From assembly GCA_032117915.1 (NCBI GenBank), contig JAULYI010000259.1:1-54098 (forward strand): a stretch of 54,098 nt of DNA, written 5' to 3'. A program made the position numbers and the translations under genes. This DNA comes from ZLKRG46 sp032117915 (GTDB lineage Bacteria; Bacteroidota; Ignavibacteria; Kapaibacteriales; Kapaibacteriaceae). Positions 33,666 to 42,907 of the stretch are shown here, one piece after another (position 1 is the stretch's first letter; each line of letters begins with the position of its first letter). Below the pieces are notes generated by a model. The model searched no databases. It saw only the letters and a program-made list of their open reading frames with translations, and was not told the DNA's origin.

Positions 33666-35352
33666 GTCGTTTCAGGACAAGAATGGATGTATCGTCGTCG
33701 AGTGGACGACCGTTCGTAAACGTCTCGAGTGTTTCCGTGAGGGCAGCAACGATGTCGGCTGCCGGCCTGCGTGCGTGAGCGCGGACGATGTTGGCCGCCG
33801 CCTCGACACCGAATTCGTTCTGACCGGCATCTCTGGCCTCGGTCACTCCGTCGGTGTACAACAACAGGACGTCATCTGGTGCCATAGACACGGTGCCCAT
33901 CTGATATGGCTTTGGACTCGGAATCACACCGGCCAGGATACCGCCAACGTTCAGCGGCGTAACATCCTTGCCCCCAATCACAAGCGGCGGATTATGGCCC
34001 AGATTGACGTAGTCAAGGCTGTGCGCGGATCGATCCAAGATGGCAATGAACATCGTCACAAAGACATCCGGCTCAGTATTGTCACACAGCAAGCTATTGA
34101 TGCGGTCGGCAATGGACGGTAGCGGCGTTCCAATCGTGGCCAGGACGTTCAGGGCGGCCTGGACATTGGCCATCACCAGAGCAGCCGGCACACCCTTTCC
34201 GGACACGTCTGCAATCGCGAACAGCGTCCGATGGTCGTCAAGGGTGATGACGTCATAATAATCACCCGACACCTGTTTTGATGGCAACGTGGATGCAGCG
34301 ATATCATAATCAGGAATCGTGGGCAACGCAAGGGGCAGAAGGCCGCGCTGAATGGTGGCGGCGATGGCGAGCTCGCTCTCAAGACGCTGGCGCTCAAGCT
34401 CACGCGTGATGGCCCGATCCTGTTCGATGGCCGCCAAGGCCGTGTTACCGAGGGACTCCACGAAGGAGAGTTCTTCGTCGGTAAAGCGTGCTCCGCTAAG
34501 CTTTGCCGTCACGGCAATGGCCCCCTTATGATCACCATGGATCGTCAGCGGTGCTACGGCAGCAACGTTGGCGTCCAGAAACGCCGTCCGCACGCCGTCA
34601 TCGCTGATGTCTTCCGTCCGCATCACCGTGCGCCACTCCACGGCATGGGGCGCCAATGCCTCTAAGGCCGACGCCTCCTGCCGATTCACGACCACGGTCC
34701 GTCCGTTAATGGGCTCGCGGACATACATCGCATAGCAACTCAGCATCAGCTGGCCCATGAGTCGATACGACAGGGTTCGTAGGATGGAGTCCACATCGGT
34801 CATGCCAGAGAAATCTCGGGCACTTTCGAACAGCGTGGTCACGAGCAAATTCTGTCGTTGCAGCTCCTGCGTCGTAGCAAGCAGTGACCGCACCATTTGC
34901 GCGTTATGCAACGCAGTGGTGGTTATGGAACGAACCAGTCGCATGTACGTGATCACGTCGTCGGAGTCGTCTGAACCGTCAAGGGTCGGACCAAAGCACA
35001 GGATTGACGCGACCTGCCCATGAACAACGAGCGGCACCAGCCAGCGGATCCCAGCAGCATAGAGCTCACGCGTTTCATCGTCAGGCGATGCGAACCGAAG
35101 TTCCTCGCACTCCACGTGGCCAAACCGGGCAGGTGCCATCCCCTTGGCATGGGTCACGAAGAACCGACCACCGTCCGGCTGCAGCACGCATGCGCGCAGG
35201 ATCTTGAGCTTTCCCATCACGGAAAGCACAGCGGCGTTGACGATGCGTTCCTCGGAGTCGGATTCAGCCAATCTCGAGCTAAGGTCAAGGAGAGAGGACA
35301 GCTGCATGGATACCGCCTGCGGACGAACGGTTCCTGATAAGAGATCGGCCAT
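33649..35352 (-). CDS. GAF-domain PP2C phosphatase (RsbU/SpoIIE-like)
   Basis: A 567-residue cytoplasmic signalling protein. Residues 15-165 and 180-325 look like two GAF sensor domains, joined by a helical linker (TTQELQRQNLLVTTLFESA). A coiled segment (ITRELERQRLESELAIAATI) leads into a SpoIIE/PP2C phosphatase domain with IQRGLLPL, KQVSGDYYDV, FAIADVSGKGVPAALVM, LDYVNLGHNPPLV, VLLLYTDGVTEA and LDDDTSILVLKR, which keeps the metal-binding aspartates. Such enzymes dephosphorylate an anti-anti-sigma protein in partner-switching pathways, but no STAS or kinase partner is in the window. The ATG at 35352 has a TATATTCG box four bases upstream. It overlaps the methyltransferase gene by 17 bases. 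Confidence 0.9.
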   Translation of the reverse strand: MADLLSGTVRPQAVSMQLSSLLDLSSRLAESDSEERIVNAAVLSVMGKLKILRACVLQPDGGRFFVTHAKGMAPARFGHVECEELRFASPDDETRELYAAGIRWLVPLVVHGQVASILCFGPTLDGSDDSDDVITYMRLVRSITTTALHNAQMVRSLLATTQELQRQNLLVTTLFESARDFSGMTDVDSILRTLSYRLMGQLMLSCYAMYVREPINGRTVVVNRQEASALEALAPHAVEWRTVMRTEDISDDGVRTAFLDANVAAVAPLTIHGDHKGAIAVTAKLSGARFTDEELSFVESLGNTALAAIEQDRAITRELERQRLESELAIAATIQRGLLPLALPTIPDYDIAASTLPSKQVSGDYYDVITLDDHRTLFAIADVSGKGVPAALVMANVQAALNVLATIGTPLPSIADRINSLLCDNTEPDVFVTMFIAILDRSAHSLDYVNLGHNPPLVIGGKDVTPLNVGGILAGVIPSPKPYQMGTVSMAPDDVLLLYTDGVTEARDAGQNEFGVEAAANIVRAHARRPAADIVAALTETLETFTNGRPLDDDTSILVLKRRDATL

Positions 35353-35356
35353 GGTC

Positions 35357-35364
35357 CGAATATA
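35357..35364 (-). promoter_or_regulatory. TATATTCG -7-like box, PP2C gene
   Basis: One mismatch from TAnnTTTG on the minus strand, ending four bases before the ATG at 35352. It again implies a leaderless transcript if used. Confidence 0.4.
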
Positions 35365-35432
35365 CGATGCGGATACTGCGGGCTTGAAAAACCGTAATTT
35401 TACGGCCCCGTTCATGCTGCCTACGGAATCCG

Positions 35433-38400
35433 ATGACCACTTCAAGACTTCTTTGTTTCGTCATGATCTCGATCGTGTCCACCGTGGGCGTTTTGGCCCA
35501 GGGTGTGACAACGGGATCGCTCGGCGGACGCGTCCAGCGCAAGGACAACGGTAAGACCATTCCGCTCTCCGGCGCTACGGTGAAAGCTGTGCATGTACCT
35601 ACCGGTGCAACCTATGGCGCGATCGTTCGCTCAAACGGTGCGTACACCATCAAGGGCATGCGAACCGGTGGCCCGTACACGGTAACCGCCTCCTTCATCG
35701 GCTATCAATCGCAGAGCCGCACGGGCATCACGATCAGACTTGGCGAAACATCAACGACAGACTTCGTGCTCGAGGAGTCCTCGACAACCACACAGGACGT
35801 CGTTGTGAAAGCCACGCAGGATCCGGCCTTCGATCGCTCGAAAACGGGATCGGGCACGGTGGTCACCGATCAGATGATCCAGGCTGCACCGACGATCAAT
35901 CGCAGTATCTCCGACGTGGCAAGGTTAAATCCATACGCCAACCAGGTTCAGACGGCCGGTAGCGACGGCCTGCAGGGTGTGTCCATCGGCGGTGTCAATT
36001 CACGGTTCAACAACTTCCAAGTCGACGGTGCGGTTGCCAACGACCTGTTCGCGCTATCGACGGCCGGAACGGCCGGAGGTCAGGCCAATGCCAATCCGAT
36101 CTCGCTCGATGCGATCGAAGAACTCAAGGTGAACGTCTCGCCATACGATATCCGCCAGAGCGGCTTCACCGGCGGCCTGATTAATGCAGTCACGCGTGGT
36201 GGCACCAATACGTGGACTGGGTCGGCATTCATGTACGGTCGTAACCAGGATTTCGTCGGAGCCAGCCCCGATGCAAACCGTCGCCCCTTTGATGAGTTTT
36301 CCGATCTGCAGCTTGGTGGACGCATCGGTGGACCGATCCTCGAAAACAAGGTGCTGTTTCATCTGACGGCCGAAACCCGACAGCGCCGGACTCCGATTGA
36401 AGTCGGGCTTAACGACCCCAACGCCTTGAATAACTTCCCTGCCTCGTCCTCCGTAATGGATGAGATCATTCGCGTTGCTCGGGATCGTTGGAACTACGAT
36501 GCCGGCGCATGGGATCCGTTCATTGTGCGGAATAACACCGTCAACCTGATCGGCCGAATCGACTGGAATATCAGCGAGCATCACAAGGTCCAGATTCGAC
36601 ACAACTTCACGTATGCCTTGCAGGACCGTAACGTGCAACGCACGGCGGTGAACTTCTCGCTCAGCAGTCAGGGTAACGAGTTTACGAGCATCAACAATCA
36701 GACGGTCATGCAGTGGAACGGCATTCTCTCTGATGACCTCTCAAACGAGCTCCGCGTTTCCTTCACACGTACAAACGATGAGCGAGTGCTCGGCGAAGAC
36801 CCCTTCCCGCAGGTTCGCGTTCAGGTGGCTTCGGGTGTTAACGTCGTGCTCGGTCCCGAGCGTTCGTCACAGGCCAATGCCCTCGATCAAACACAGCTTG
36901 CCATCACGGATGACCTGACGTGGTTCGTGGGCGACCACAACATCACGATTGGTACACATAATGAGTTCAACTGGTTTAACAATTTGTTCATCCAGGACTA
37001 TTACGGATCCTATCAGTTTCCTAGCATCGATGCGTTCCGGGACGGCACACCCAACCAATATCAAGTGTCGTGGGCTAACGAATCCGTCACCGGTGGCGAA
37101 CAGCGCCCCCGCACCACCTGGAGCATGATGCAGGTTGGTCTGTACCTCATGGACGAGTGGCAGGTGAACGATGATCTTCGTCTCGTCGGCGGTTTCCGCG
37201 TCGATGCACCGATCTTCACGACTACGCCCTACGAGAATCCTGTCTTTGCAGCGCGCTTCCCCGGCAGGTCTACCAGCGAGGTACCGCAATTGGCCTTGCT
37301 CTATTCGCCGCGCCTTGGCTTCAATTGGGATGTGTCCGGCGACCGTACAACGCAGCTGCGAGGCGGCACGGGCCTGTTCACCGGCCGCGTAGCAGCCGTG
37401 TGGCTATCGAATCAATATGGCAACACCGGCATGGACGTCTTCCGTGCTGCCATTGGCGGCAACAATTCGCAGAATGTGATCATCGGCGCAGACGGTAATC
37501 CTATCGAGTTTGACCTGCGTAGCGACCGAACGCCGAGACCGGGTGATTCGACCTTCCCGGGCTCGATCTCGACGTCGGCCATTAACATCACCGATCAGAA
37601 CTTCCGGATGCCGCAGGTATGGCGGAGCACGCTTGGCATCGACCAGCGTTTGGCAGACGGCCTTACGCTTTCTATCGAGGGCATGTACGGTGCATTCCTG
37701 AACACCGTAGACTACGCCAACATCAACCTCAAGCCCTCGGGCATCGGCGTCTCCCCAATCGACGGTCGTCCAATGTATGCCGGTGAGAATGGCGACTCCC
37801 TTGTAGCCCGCGAGTTCACACAGGTGCTGTTGTTGCGCAGTCGTAACGAAGGCTATCAGTATTCCGTTTCGGGGTCGATCAACCTGGCTGACAACAATCG
37901 CTGGCTGCCCGGTCTCTCGGCCATGCTAACGTATACCTATGGTCACACGTACGATCTGAATAGCGGTCAAGCAGCAACGGCCATCTCGCAGTGGAATGGC
38001 ACGGACGCCATCGACCCGAACAATGCCACGATAGGTAGGTCCAACTTTGATGTGCCCCATCGAGTGGTCTTCAACGCCAGCTATCGTCACGTTTGGGCTC
38101 CGGGATACACAACGACGGTCACGCTGTTCTATGCCGGTTCTAGCGGCCGCCCTTTCTCACTATCCTACATTCAGGACTACAACGGCGACAATGCCTTAGG
38201 GGGCAATGATCTGATCTACGTGCCACGTGCCGAAGACTACAACTCGAAGGTCGTCATCGTTCCACCGTCAGGAACGGACCTGCGAACGCCGGACCAAGTG
38301 TGGACGCAGATCATGGATCTGATCGACAGCAATCCAGTGCTGAAGGAGTATCAGGGACAGATCCTCCCGCGCAATGCGCTTCGTGAACCATGGGTTCACC

Positions 38401-38702
38401 AGCTCGACCTGCGTTTCTTGCAACGCATCCCTACAACGCGAAAGCAGTCACTTGAGATTTCGCTCGACATTCAAAATCTACTCAACCTTCTCAATGCAGA
38501 ATGGGGCCTGCAGCGGTTCGTGAACTTCCAGAGCTTCAACCTGTTTGGTCTTGGGCTTGTTGGCGGTAAGCCGTTCGACGAGCAAGGACGACTGCGTATG
38601 ACGTACACAGAACCGGTTACAAACGGCAGACCCGGCATCTACTTTACCGACAACTTCTTCTCACGGTGGCGCATGCAGCTTGGTGTGCGATACAATTTCT
38701 AA
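35433..38702 (+). CDS. TonB-dependent receptor, Oar-like, with carboxypeptidase-regulatory domain
   Basis: A 1089-residue outer-membrane receptor. Residues 1-23 are a signal peptide ending at VLAQ. Residues 28-115 form a CarboxypepD_reg beta-sandwich (SGATVKAVHVPTGATYGAIV, GAYTIKGMRTGGPYTV). A plug domain follows, with ISDVARLNPYANQ, VSIGGVNSRFNNFQVDG and INAVTRGGTNTWTGSAFMYG, then a long barrel ending in WRMQLGVRYNF, the aromatic C-terminus expected for barrel insertion. It resembles the Oar group rather than a standard siderophore receptor. The substrate is not readable. It is eight bases from the next lipoprotein gene, and with the nuclease gene after that forms a three-gene transcript closed by a terminator. 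Confidence 0.9.
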   Translation: MTTSRLLCFVMISIVSTVGVLAQGVTTGSLGGRVQRKDNGKTIPLSGATVKAVHVPTGATYGAIVRSNGAYTIKGMRTGGPYTVTASFIGYQSQSRTGITIRLGETSTTDFVLEESSTTTQDVVVKATQDPAFDRSKTGSGTVVTDQMIQAAPTINRSISDVARLNPYANQVQTAGSDGLQGVSIGGVNSRFNNFQVDGAVANDLFALSTAGTAGGQANANPISLDAIEELKVNVSPYDIRQSGFTGGLINAVTRGGTNTWTGSAFMYGRNQDFVGASPDANRRPFDEFSDLQLGGRIGGPILENKVLFHLTAETRQRRTPIEVGLNDPNALNNFPASSSVMDEIIRVARDRWNYDAGAWDPFIVRNNTVNLIGRIDWNISEHHKVQIRHNFTYALQDRNVQRTAVNFSLSSQGNEFTSINNQTVMQWNGILSDDLSNELRVSFTRTNDERVLGEDPFPQVRVQVASGVNVVLGPERSSQANALDQTQLAITDDLTWFVGDHNITIGTHNEFNWFNNLFIQDYYGSYQFPSIDAFRDGTPNQYQVSWANESVTGGEQRPRTTWSMMQVGLYLMDEWQVNDDLRLVGGFRVDAPIFTTTPYENPVFAARFPGRSTSEVPQLALLYSPRLGFNWDVSGDRTTQLRGGTGLFTGRVAAVWLSNQYGNTGMDVFRAAIGGNNSQNVIIGADGNPIEFDLRSDRTPRPGDSTFPGSISTSAINITDQNFRMPQVWRSTLGIDQRLADGLTLSIEGMYGAFLNTVDYANINLKPSGIGVSPIDGRPMYAGENGDSLVAREFTQVLLLRSRNEGYQYSVSGSINLADNNRWLPGLSAMLTYTYGHTYDLNSGQAATAISQWNGTDAIDPNNATIGRSNFDVPHRVVFNASYRHVWAPGYTTTVTLFYAGSSGRPFSLSYIQDYNGDNALGGNDLIYVPRAEDYNSKVVIVPPSGTDLRTPDQVWTQIMDLIDSNPVLKEYQGQILPRNALREPWVHQLDLRFLQRIPTTRKQSLEISLDIQNLLNLLNAEWGLQRFVNFQSFNLFGLGLVGGKPFDEQGRLRMTYTEPVTNGRPGIYFTDNFFSRWRMQLGVRYNF

Positions 38703-38710
38703 GGTGCCGT

Positions 38711-39394
38711 ATGAAGAACACAGCCATCATCCTGTTCCTGGTACTAACCCTTGTCGGTTGCAATGAATCCGTCCTGGAATTCCCTGTGCCGTTACCGGCA
38801 CGCGTTCGTGTTGTGAACACATCACGCGATGCCGACACCCTTAGCGTCATTATTGATTCGACCACGTCACTCAAGGTGGCTCGTGGTACCGTCAGCGATA
38901 TCACCGAGGTAGGTGCGGGACGTCCAATCACGTTTCTGGTGACCTATCGCGATGTGCTGATCGGCCGAGATACGGCTAGGTACACGTTGGGCGCTAAGGG
39001 ATCCATCGTCCTCTTCGCCCGTGGTTCCAAGAATAAGCTTGTGTCGTTCAACAGCCCCGTGCAGGACACGGCGCTTGCAGTCGACGAGCCCAATGCCTTC
39101 GTCAAGTTCACGAACGCTAGTGAGTATGACTTTGTCGAGGCCGGCGGTCTGGTCGAGGTCTTCACGGGCACCGGTGACAAGGTCTTTAAGGAACAGTATC
39201 CGCCCGACATCACCTCGCCACGCTGGTCTCGCATAGCGCCGGGCACATATACGTTCATTCTTCGTGAGGCTGGTACGACACGCGAACTGGCACGGCTCGA
39301 CAATGTTCTGCTCAAAGCCGGTGCATCGTACATGCTCTTCAGCTACGACCGAAATCCTCCGACACTTGACGATATTGGACTGGCCATTTTCTAA
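38711..39394 (+). CDS. DUF4397-like lipoprotein
   Basis: A 227-residue predicted lipoprotein. The leader ends in the lipobox LVGC (Cys at residue 17). The mature part opens with ARVRVVNTSRDADTLSVIID, the typical entry strand of DUF4397-type beta domains, and a second similar half begins near NAFVKFTNASEYDFVEAGG, with IAPGTYTFILREAGT between later strands. The family is common in surface lipoproteins of Bacteroidota and has no defined activity. The ATG at 38711 is chosen because it starts the signal peptide. It lies between the TonB receptor and the secreted nuclease, so it may be an accessory surface subunit of the same uptake or degradation system. Confidence 0.82.
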   Translation: MKNTAIILFLVLTLVGCNESVLEFPVPLPARVRVVNTSRDADTLSVIIDSTTSLKVARGTVSDITEVGAGRPITFLVTYRDVLIGRDTARYTLGAKGSIVLFARGSKNKLVSFNSPVQDTALAVDEPNAFVKFTNASEYDFVEAGGLVEVFTGTGDKVFKEQYPPDITSPRWSRIAPGTYTFILREAGTTRELARLDNVLLKAGASYMLFSYDRNPPTLDDIGLAIF

Positions 39395-39419
39395 CGACAC
39401 ACCACACAGGATCCTTTCA

Positions 39420-41231
39420 ATGTCCATTCGAATTCTTTCTGCAGCGATCGTTGCGCTAGCGGCACCGATCATGCTCTCGGCTCAGGAGCCGACGCCGCTG
39501 GCAACGGCCCGCCAGCAGGCCTTTGGAACCAAGGTCACAAAGGTCGCAGGTCGAATCACGGCCGGTGCATCGCTCTTCCGTAACACGGCATTCCTGCAGG
39601 ATGCCTCTGCCGGCATCGCCGTCTTCAACCGCTCGTTCCGTGAGGGTGTCCGTGTTGGAGACAGCGTGGTCCTCGAGAACGCTAACCTGACGGAGTTCGG
39701 CCAGACAAGCGGACAGCCCGGAACGGGTATCACCCAGCTTACGGGTGATTCGATCCGCTTCACGGTCATTCCCGTCGAGCGTCGCGAACCGCAGCCACGC
39801 ACCGTGGCAATCCCCCGTGTGTCGGGCCCGTCCGGCGAAGAGTACGAAGGACAACTCGTACGTCTGCGCAACGTCCGATTCGTCCAGCAGGGCCTCTTCC
39901 AGGGCGAGACCACGTATCAGATCGTTGATGCCTTTGGTAACGACGTTGATATACGTCTTGACGGCGGCACAGAGATCGCCATCAATAACCTTACGATCCC
40001 TACGGGTGAGATCGACCTGATCGGCCTTGTTGGACAGTTCCGTGGCAACTACCAGATCCAGCCGCGGTTCGCCACGGACATCGGTCTGCCGCCGCTCGAA
40101 AAGGATACAGTCTCCCGCGCAAACACGCTCGACCTCACCACGTGGAATCTCGAATGGCTCGGCTTCCCGGACACCACACGCGGCCCAAGTGACAAGGACC
40201 GTCAGTTTCGAAGCATCCGCCAGGTCATGGACAGCATTCGCGCCGACCTGTACGGTGTGCAGGAAGTCCTGAGCAACGAAGCACTCCTCCGTATCTCGGA
40301 CTCTCTGACTGGCTCCTACAAGTCCGCATTTGCCGCCGACGTTCCGTCTGAGCAGAAAATGGGCTGGATCTACAACAGCGACGTCGTCACGCCGGTCTCG
40401 ACCGGTCTTGCCGTTTGCGGTGCCGGCGACGCCTGGGCCGGCGGACGTTTCCCGTTCCGTATGACCTTCGACACTAAGGTCGGCAGCGAGACCGTTCGCA
40501 TGGTTGCCTTCGTCATCCACGCCAAGGCCTCGACCGATACGGTCAACCCTAAAAACGATTATGATCGACGCAAGAATGACGGTGAGGTCTTCTACAACTA
40601 CCTCACAGAGTTTTACAAAGACTCGAACGTCATCATTATCGGCGACTTCAACGATGACATGACGACGTCGGTGATCGATTCCACACTCGTCACGCCGTGG
40701 ACGGCCTTCACCACGGACAAGGCCAACTACAACGTTCTTACGCTGCCCCTGAGCGAGCGCGGCCTTGTTTCGTACATCGGCTTCAACCGTTCATTCCTCG
40801 ACCATATCGTTGTCTCGAACGAAGTCACCCCCTTCGTCCACCGCACCTACATCGAAGCGCCTCAGGCCTACATGTCGTCGTACGGCAGCACGGTCTCTGA
40901 CCACCTTCCCGTCACCGTCCGCCTGCGCACGAATAGCACGATCAGCAGCGTCAACGAAGACGAAACTTCGTTCAGCGGCAGCCTTCGCCTTTCACCCAAC
41001 CCCATGACATCAGGGGGTGTTGCGGAACTGTCGATCACCGCTCCAGGACACGTTCGCGCCGACATCCTCGATATGATGGGGCGCACGGTTTCCGTCCTCA
41101 CCGACGAACATGCCGCTGCGTCAACCCGCATCCTGCCTATCGACGCTTCCTCGCTCTCGGCCGGAGCTTACATGCTCCGCGTGAGCATCAACGGAGCAAC
41201 AACAACCTCGCGCTTCGTTGTGAACCGCTAA
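39420..41231 (+). CDS. Secreted endonuclease/exonuclease/phosphatase-family enzyme with T9SS sorting domain
   Basis: A 603-residue secreted protein. Residues 1-22 are a signal peptide. Residues 35-225 look like two OB-type beta domains (VAGRITAGASLFRNTAFLQD, GEIDLIGLVGQFRGNYQI), as in bacterial extracellular nucleases. Residues 235-505 are an EEP (DNase I-like) domain with all catalytic landmarks: TTWNLEW, GVQEV, VIHAKAS, IIGDFNDD, FLDHIVVS and VSDHLPV. Residues 520-603 form a T9SS type A sorting domain (LRLSPNPMTSGG to SRFVVNR). It should hydrolyse nucleic acid or another phosphodiester outside the cell. AGGA before the ATG at 39420 supports this start. It is the last gene of the TonB-lipoprotein-nuclease unit. 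Confidence 0.9.
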   Translation: MSIRILSAAIVALAAPIMLSAQEPTPLATARQQAFGTKVTKVAGRITAGASLFRNTAFLQDASAGIAVFNRSFREGVRVGDSVVLENANLTEFGQTSGQPGTGITQLTGDSIRFTVIPVERREPQPRTVAIPRVSGPSGEEYEGQLVRLRNVRFVQQGLFQGETTYQIVDAFGNDVDIRLDGGTEIAINNLTIPTGEIDLIGLVGQFRGNYQIQPRFATDIGLPPLEKDTVSRANTLDLTTWNLEWLGFPDTTRGPSDKDRQFRSIRQVMDSIRADLYGVQEVLSNEALLRISDSLTGSYKSAFAADVPSEQKMGWIYNSDVVTPVSTGLAVCGAGDAWAGGRFPFRMTFDTKVGSETVRMVAFVIHAKASTDTVNPKNDYDRRKNDGEVFYNYLTEFYKDSNVIIIGDFNDDMTTSVIDSTLVTPWTAFTTDKANYNVLTLPLSERGLVSYIGFNRSFLDHIVVSNEVTPFVHRTYIEAPQAYMSSYGSTVSDHLPVTVRLRTNSTISSVNEDETSFSGSLRLSPNPMTSGGVAELSITAPGHVRADILDMMGRTVSVLTDEHAAASTRILPIDASSLSAGAYMLRVSINGATTTSRFVVNR

Positions 41232-41257
41232 TCGTTCTCAGCACCATAGGCGCTAGC

Positions 41258-41293
41258 ACACAGCCCACGCATCTGCGTGGGCTGTGTTGTTTT
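41258..41293 (+). terminator. Strong intrinsic terminator after the nuclease gene
   Basis: A perfect 14-base stem, ACACAGCCCACGCA (41258-41271) pairing with TGCGTGGGCTGTGT (41274-41287), is followed by TGTTTT. It closes the TonB receptor, lipoprotein and nuclease transcript, 26 bases after the stop. Confidence 0.8.
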
Positions 41294-41317
41294 GGACCGT
41301 TCCACCTCTCGCTTTTT

Positions 41318-41365
41318 CGCCCCCGGATGAATCCGGAGGTTATGTTCTTGATGTGTTCGGGGGCG
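41318..41365. repeat. Nested inverted repeat between convergent nuclease and rsmE genes
   Basis: CGCCCCCG (41318-41325) is complementary to CGGGGGCG (41358-41365), and CCGGAT (41323-41328) can alternatively pair with ATCCGG (41331-41336), so two mutually exclusive folds exist. It lies downstream of rsmE on the minus strand and may act as its terminator, although no T-tract follows in that direction. Confidence 0.35.
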
Positions 41366-41397
41366 TTGCGGTATCACCTTTTCACCTTTTCGCCTTC

Positions 41398-42072
41398 CTA
41401 CGCCATGACCGCGGCAGCGATGAGCACAATGGCTGCGGTTTCTGTGCGAAGGCGGTTATCACCGATACGCCACATCACGGGGTTGCGCGTTGCGATGTGC
41501 GCCTGCTCTTCGGATGCGAAGCCACCCTCGGGACCAACAAGAATCAGAGCGGGGACGCTGCAGGAGCTTGGTGTGGACCCGTACTGGTCACCGACGATGA
41601 CCGTCGCATCAGGGAAGGTATCGAGACAGGTGTGCACGCTGATCGGACCTATGAGTTCGGGCATCCAGGCTCTGCCAGACTGTATCATGGCCGCCTCTGC
41701 CTTCTGCAGGAGACGCTCCATACGGATGGTATGACGCTGCGAGCGCTGACAGTCGAGCAGCACAATGCGACGCACACCGAGCTCCGTGCACTTCTCGATG
41801 GCAAACTCCATGCGGTCTCGATTGTCGAGCACGCCGATAGCAATGGTCAGATCGACCGGCGGAGCCACGTCCTCGACCAGGCGAACGCTAACGACACACG
41901 TCGTGCGAGTGGCCGTAACCACGCGGCCCTCAGCCCGGCCGCCTCGACCGTCCAATAAACCAACAGCTTCACCCTCGCGCAAGCGCAAGGCAAGGGCATG
42001 CCGGAGTGTGTCGCCCGTGAGCGTCAGCGGTAATCCCGCCTTCGGTGTGTGGTCAATTCGCAGCCAGTCCAT
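41398..42072 (-). CDS. rsmE: 16S rRNA (uracil-1498-N3)-methyltransferase
   Basis: A 224-residue SPOUT-fold methyltransferase acting on U1498 of 16S rRNA. It has an N-terminal PUA-like part (GDTLRHALALRLREGEAVGL) and the knotted SAM domain with CTELGVRRIVLLDCQRSQ, KAEAAMIQSGRAWMPEL, the hallmark LVGPEGGFASEE and GDNRLRTETAAIV. The ATG at 42072 matches the family start; the longer frame upstream is antisense to the crotonase gene. It is slightly shorter than the usual 240 residues. It is divergent from the enoyl-CoA hydratase genes. Confidence 0.94.
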   Translation of the reverse strand: MDWLRIDHTPKAGLPLTLTGDTLRHALALRLREGEAVGLLDGRGGRAEGRVVTATRTTCVVSVRLVEDVAPPVDLTIAIGVLDNRDRMEFAIEKCTELGVRRIVLLDCQRSQRHTIRMERLLQKAEAAMIQSGRAWMPELIGPISVHTCLDTFPDATVIVGDQYGSTPSSCSVPALILVGPEGGFASEEQAHIATRNPVMWRIGDNRLRTETAAIVLIAAAVMA

Positions 42073-42126
42073 GCCCCCAAAATGCCGTATTTTTCCGAGG
42101 AATTCAGTACTACCGCACATACCTCC

Positions 42127-42903
42127 ATGACATACGAATGCATAGAATGCTACACGCCGCAACCCGGTGTTGGAGCGATTCGCCTTAACCGACCCGCCGT
42201 GCTGAACGCGCTCAGCCTGCGTACCATGATCGAACTCGTGCACGCCTTTGAGACGTTCGATGCCGATGCTGGCGTGCGCTGCATCGTGCTACACGGAAAT
42301 GATAGGGCCTTCGCTGCAGGAGCCGACATCACGGAGATGTCCGACGCCGATGCCGTGACCATGCTCGAGCGCGATCAGTTTGCACGATGGGAACGGATCC
42401 GGCAGACGAAGACCCCGATCATTGCCGCCGTAAGCGGCTTTGCCCTGGGTGGAGGCTGCGAACTGGCCATGCTATGCGATATGATCGTGGCTTCAGAGAC
42501 GGCACAATTCGGACAACCCGAGATCAACATCGGCGCCATGCCCGGAGCCGGTGGCACCCAGCGCCTTACGCGCGCCGTTGGTAAGGCACTGGCCATGGAA
42601 ATCGTACTCACGGGGCGCATGATCTCTGCCCAGCAGGCTTATCAGGCAGGCCTCGTTAATCGCGTCGTACCCGTCGAGGTCTATCTGGATGAGGCCCTTG
42701 CATTGGCAAAGGACGTTGCCTCGAAAGCTCCGATCGCATCACGGTTGGCAAAGGAGGCCGTCCTCAAGGCCTTTAGCTCAACCCTCGAAGGCGGTCTAGA
42801 ATTCGAACGCAAGAACTTCTATTTGCTCTTCGCAACTGAGGACCAGAAGGAAGGCATGAAGGCCTTTGTCGAAAAACGCAAACCCACGTGGAAAGGAAAG
42901 TGA
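42127..42903 (+). CDS. Enoyl-CoA hydratase (short-chain, ECHS1/PaaF-like)
   Basis: A 258-residue crotonase that hydrates 2-trans-enoyl-CoA to 3-hydroxyacyl-CoA. Both catalytic glutamates are in place, in FGQPEINIG and in KALAMEIVLTG, along with the oxyanion-hole loops AFAAGADI and GFALGGGCELAM and the PGAGGTQRLTRAVG stretch. Overall it looks closest to mitochondrial-type short-chain hydratases. The ATG at 42127 gives the canonical length. It is four bases upstream of a second crotonase of the isomerase type, so the pair may handle beta-oxidation or aromatic (phenylacetate-type) intermediates. The three downstream genes share the same transcript orientation. Confidence 0.94.
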   Translation: MTYECIECYTPQPGVGAIRLNRPAVLNALSLRTMIELVHAFETFDADAGVRCIVLHGNDRAFAAGADITEMSDADAVTMLERDQFARWERIRQTKTPIIAAVSGFALGGGCELAMLCDMIVASETAQFGQPEINIGAMPGAGGTQRLTRAVGKALAMEIVLTGRMISAQQAYQAGLVNRVVPVEVYLDEALALAKDVASKAPIASRLAKEAVLKAFSSTLEGGLEFERKNFYLLFATEDQKEGMKAFVEKRKPTWKGK

Positions 42904-42907
42904 CATT

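Noticed and set aside
39456..40520. A 354-codon minus-strand frame opposite the EEP nuclease
   Set aside because: It mirrors the well-supported nuclease gene, has no recognisable domain and no ribosome site; it is a by-product of codon bias.
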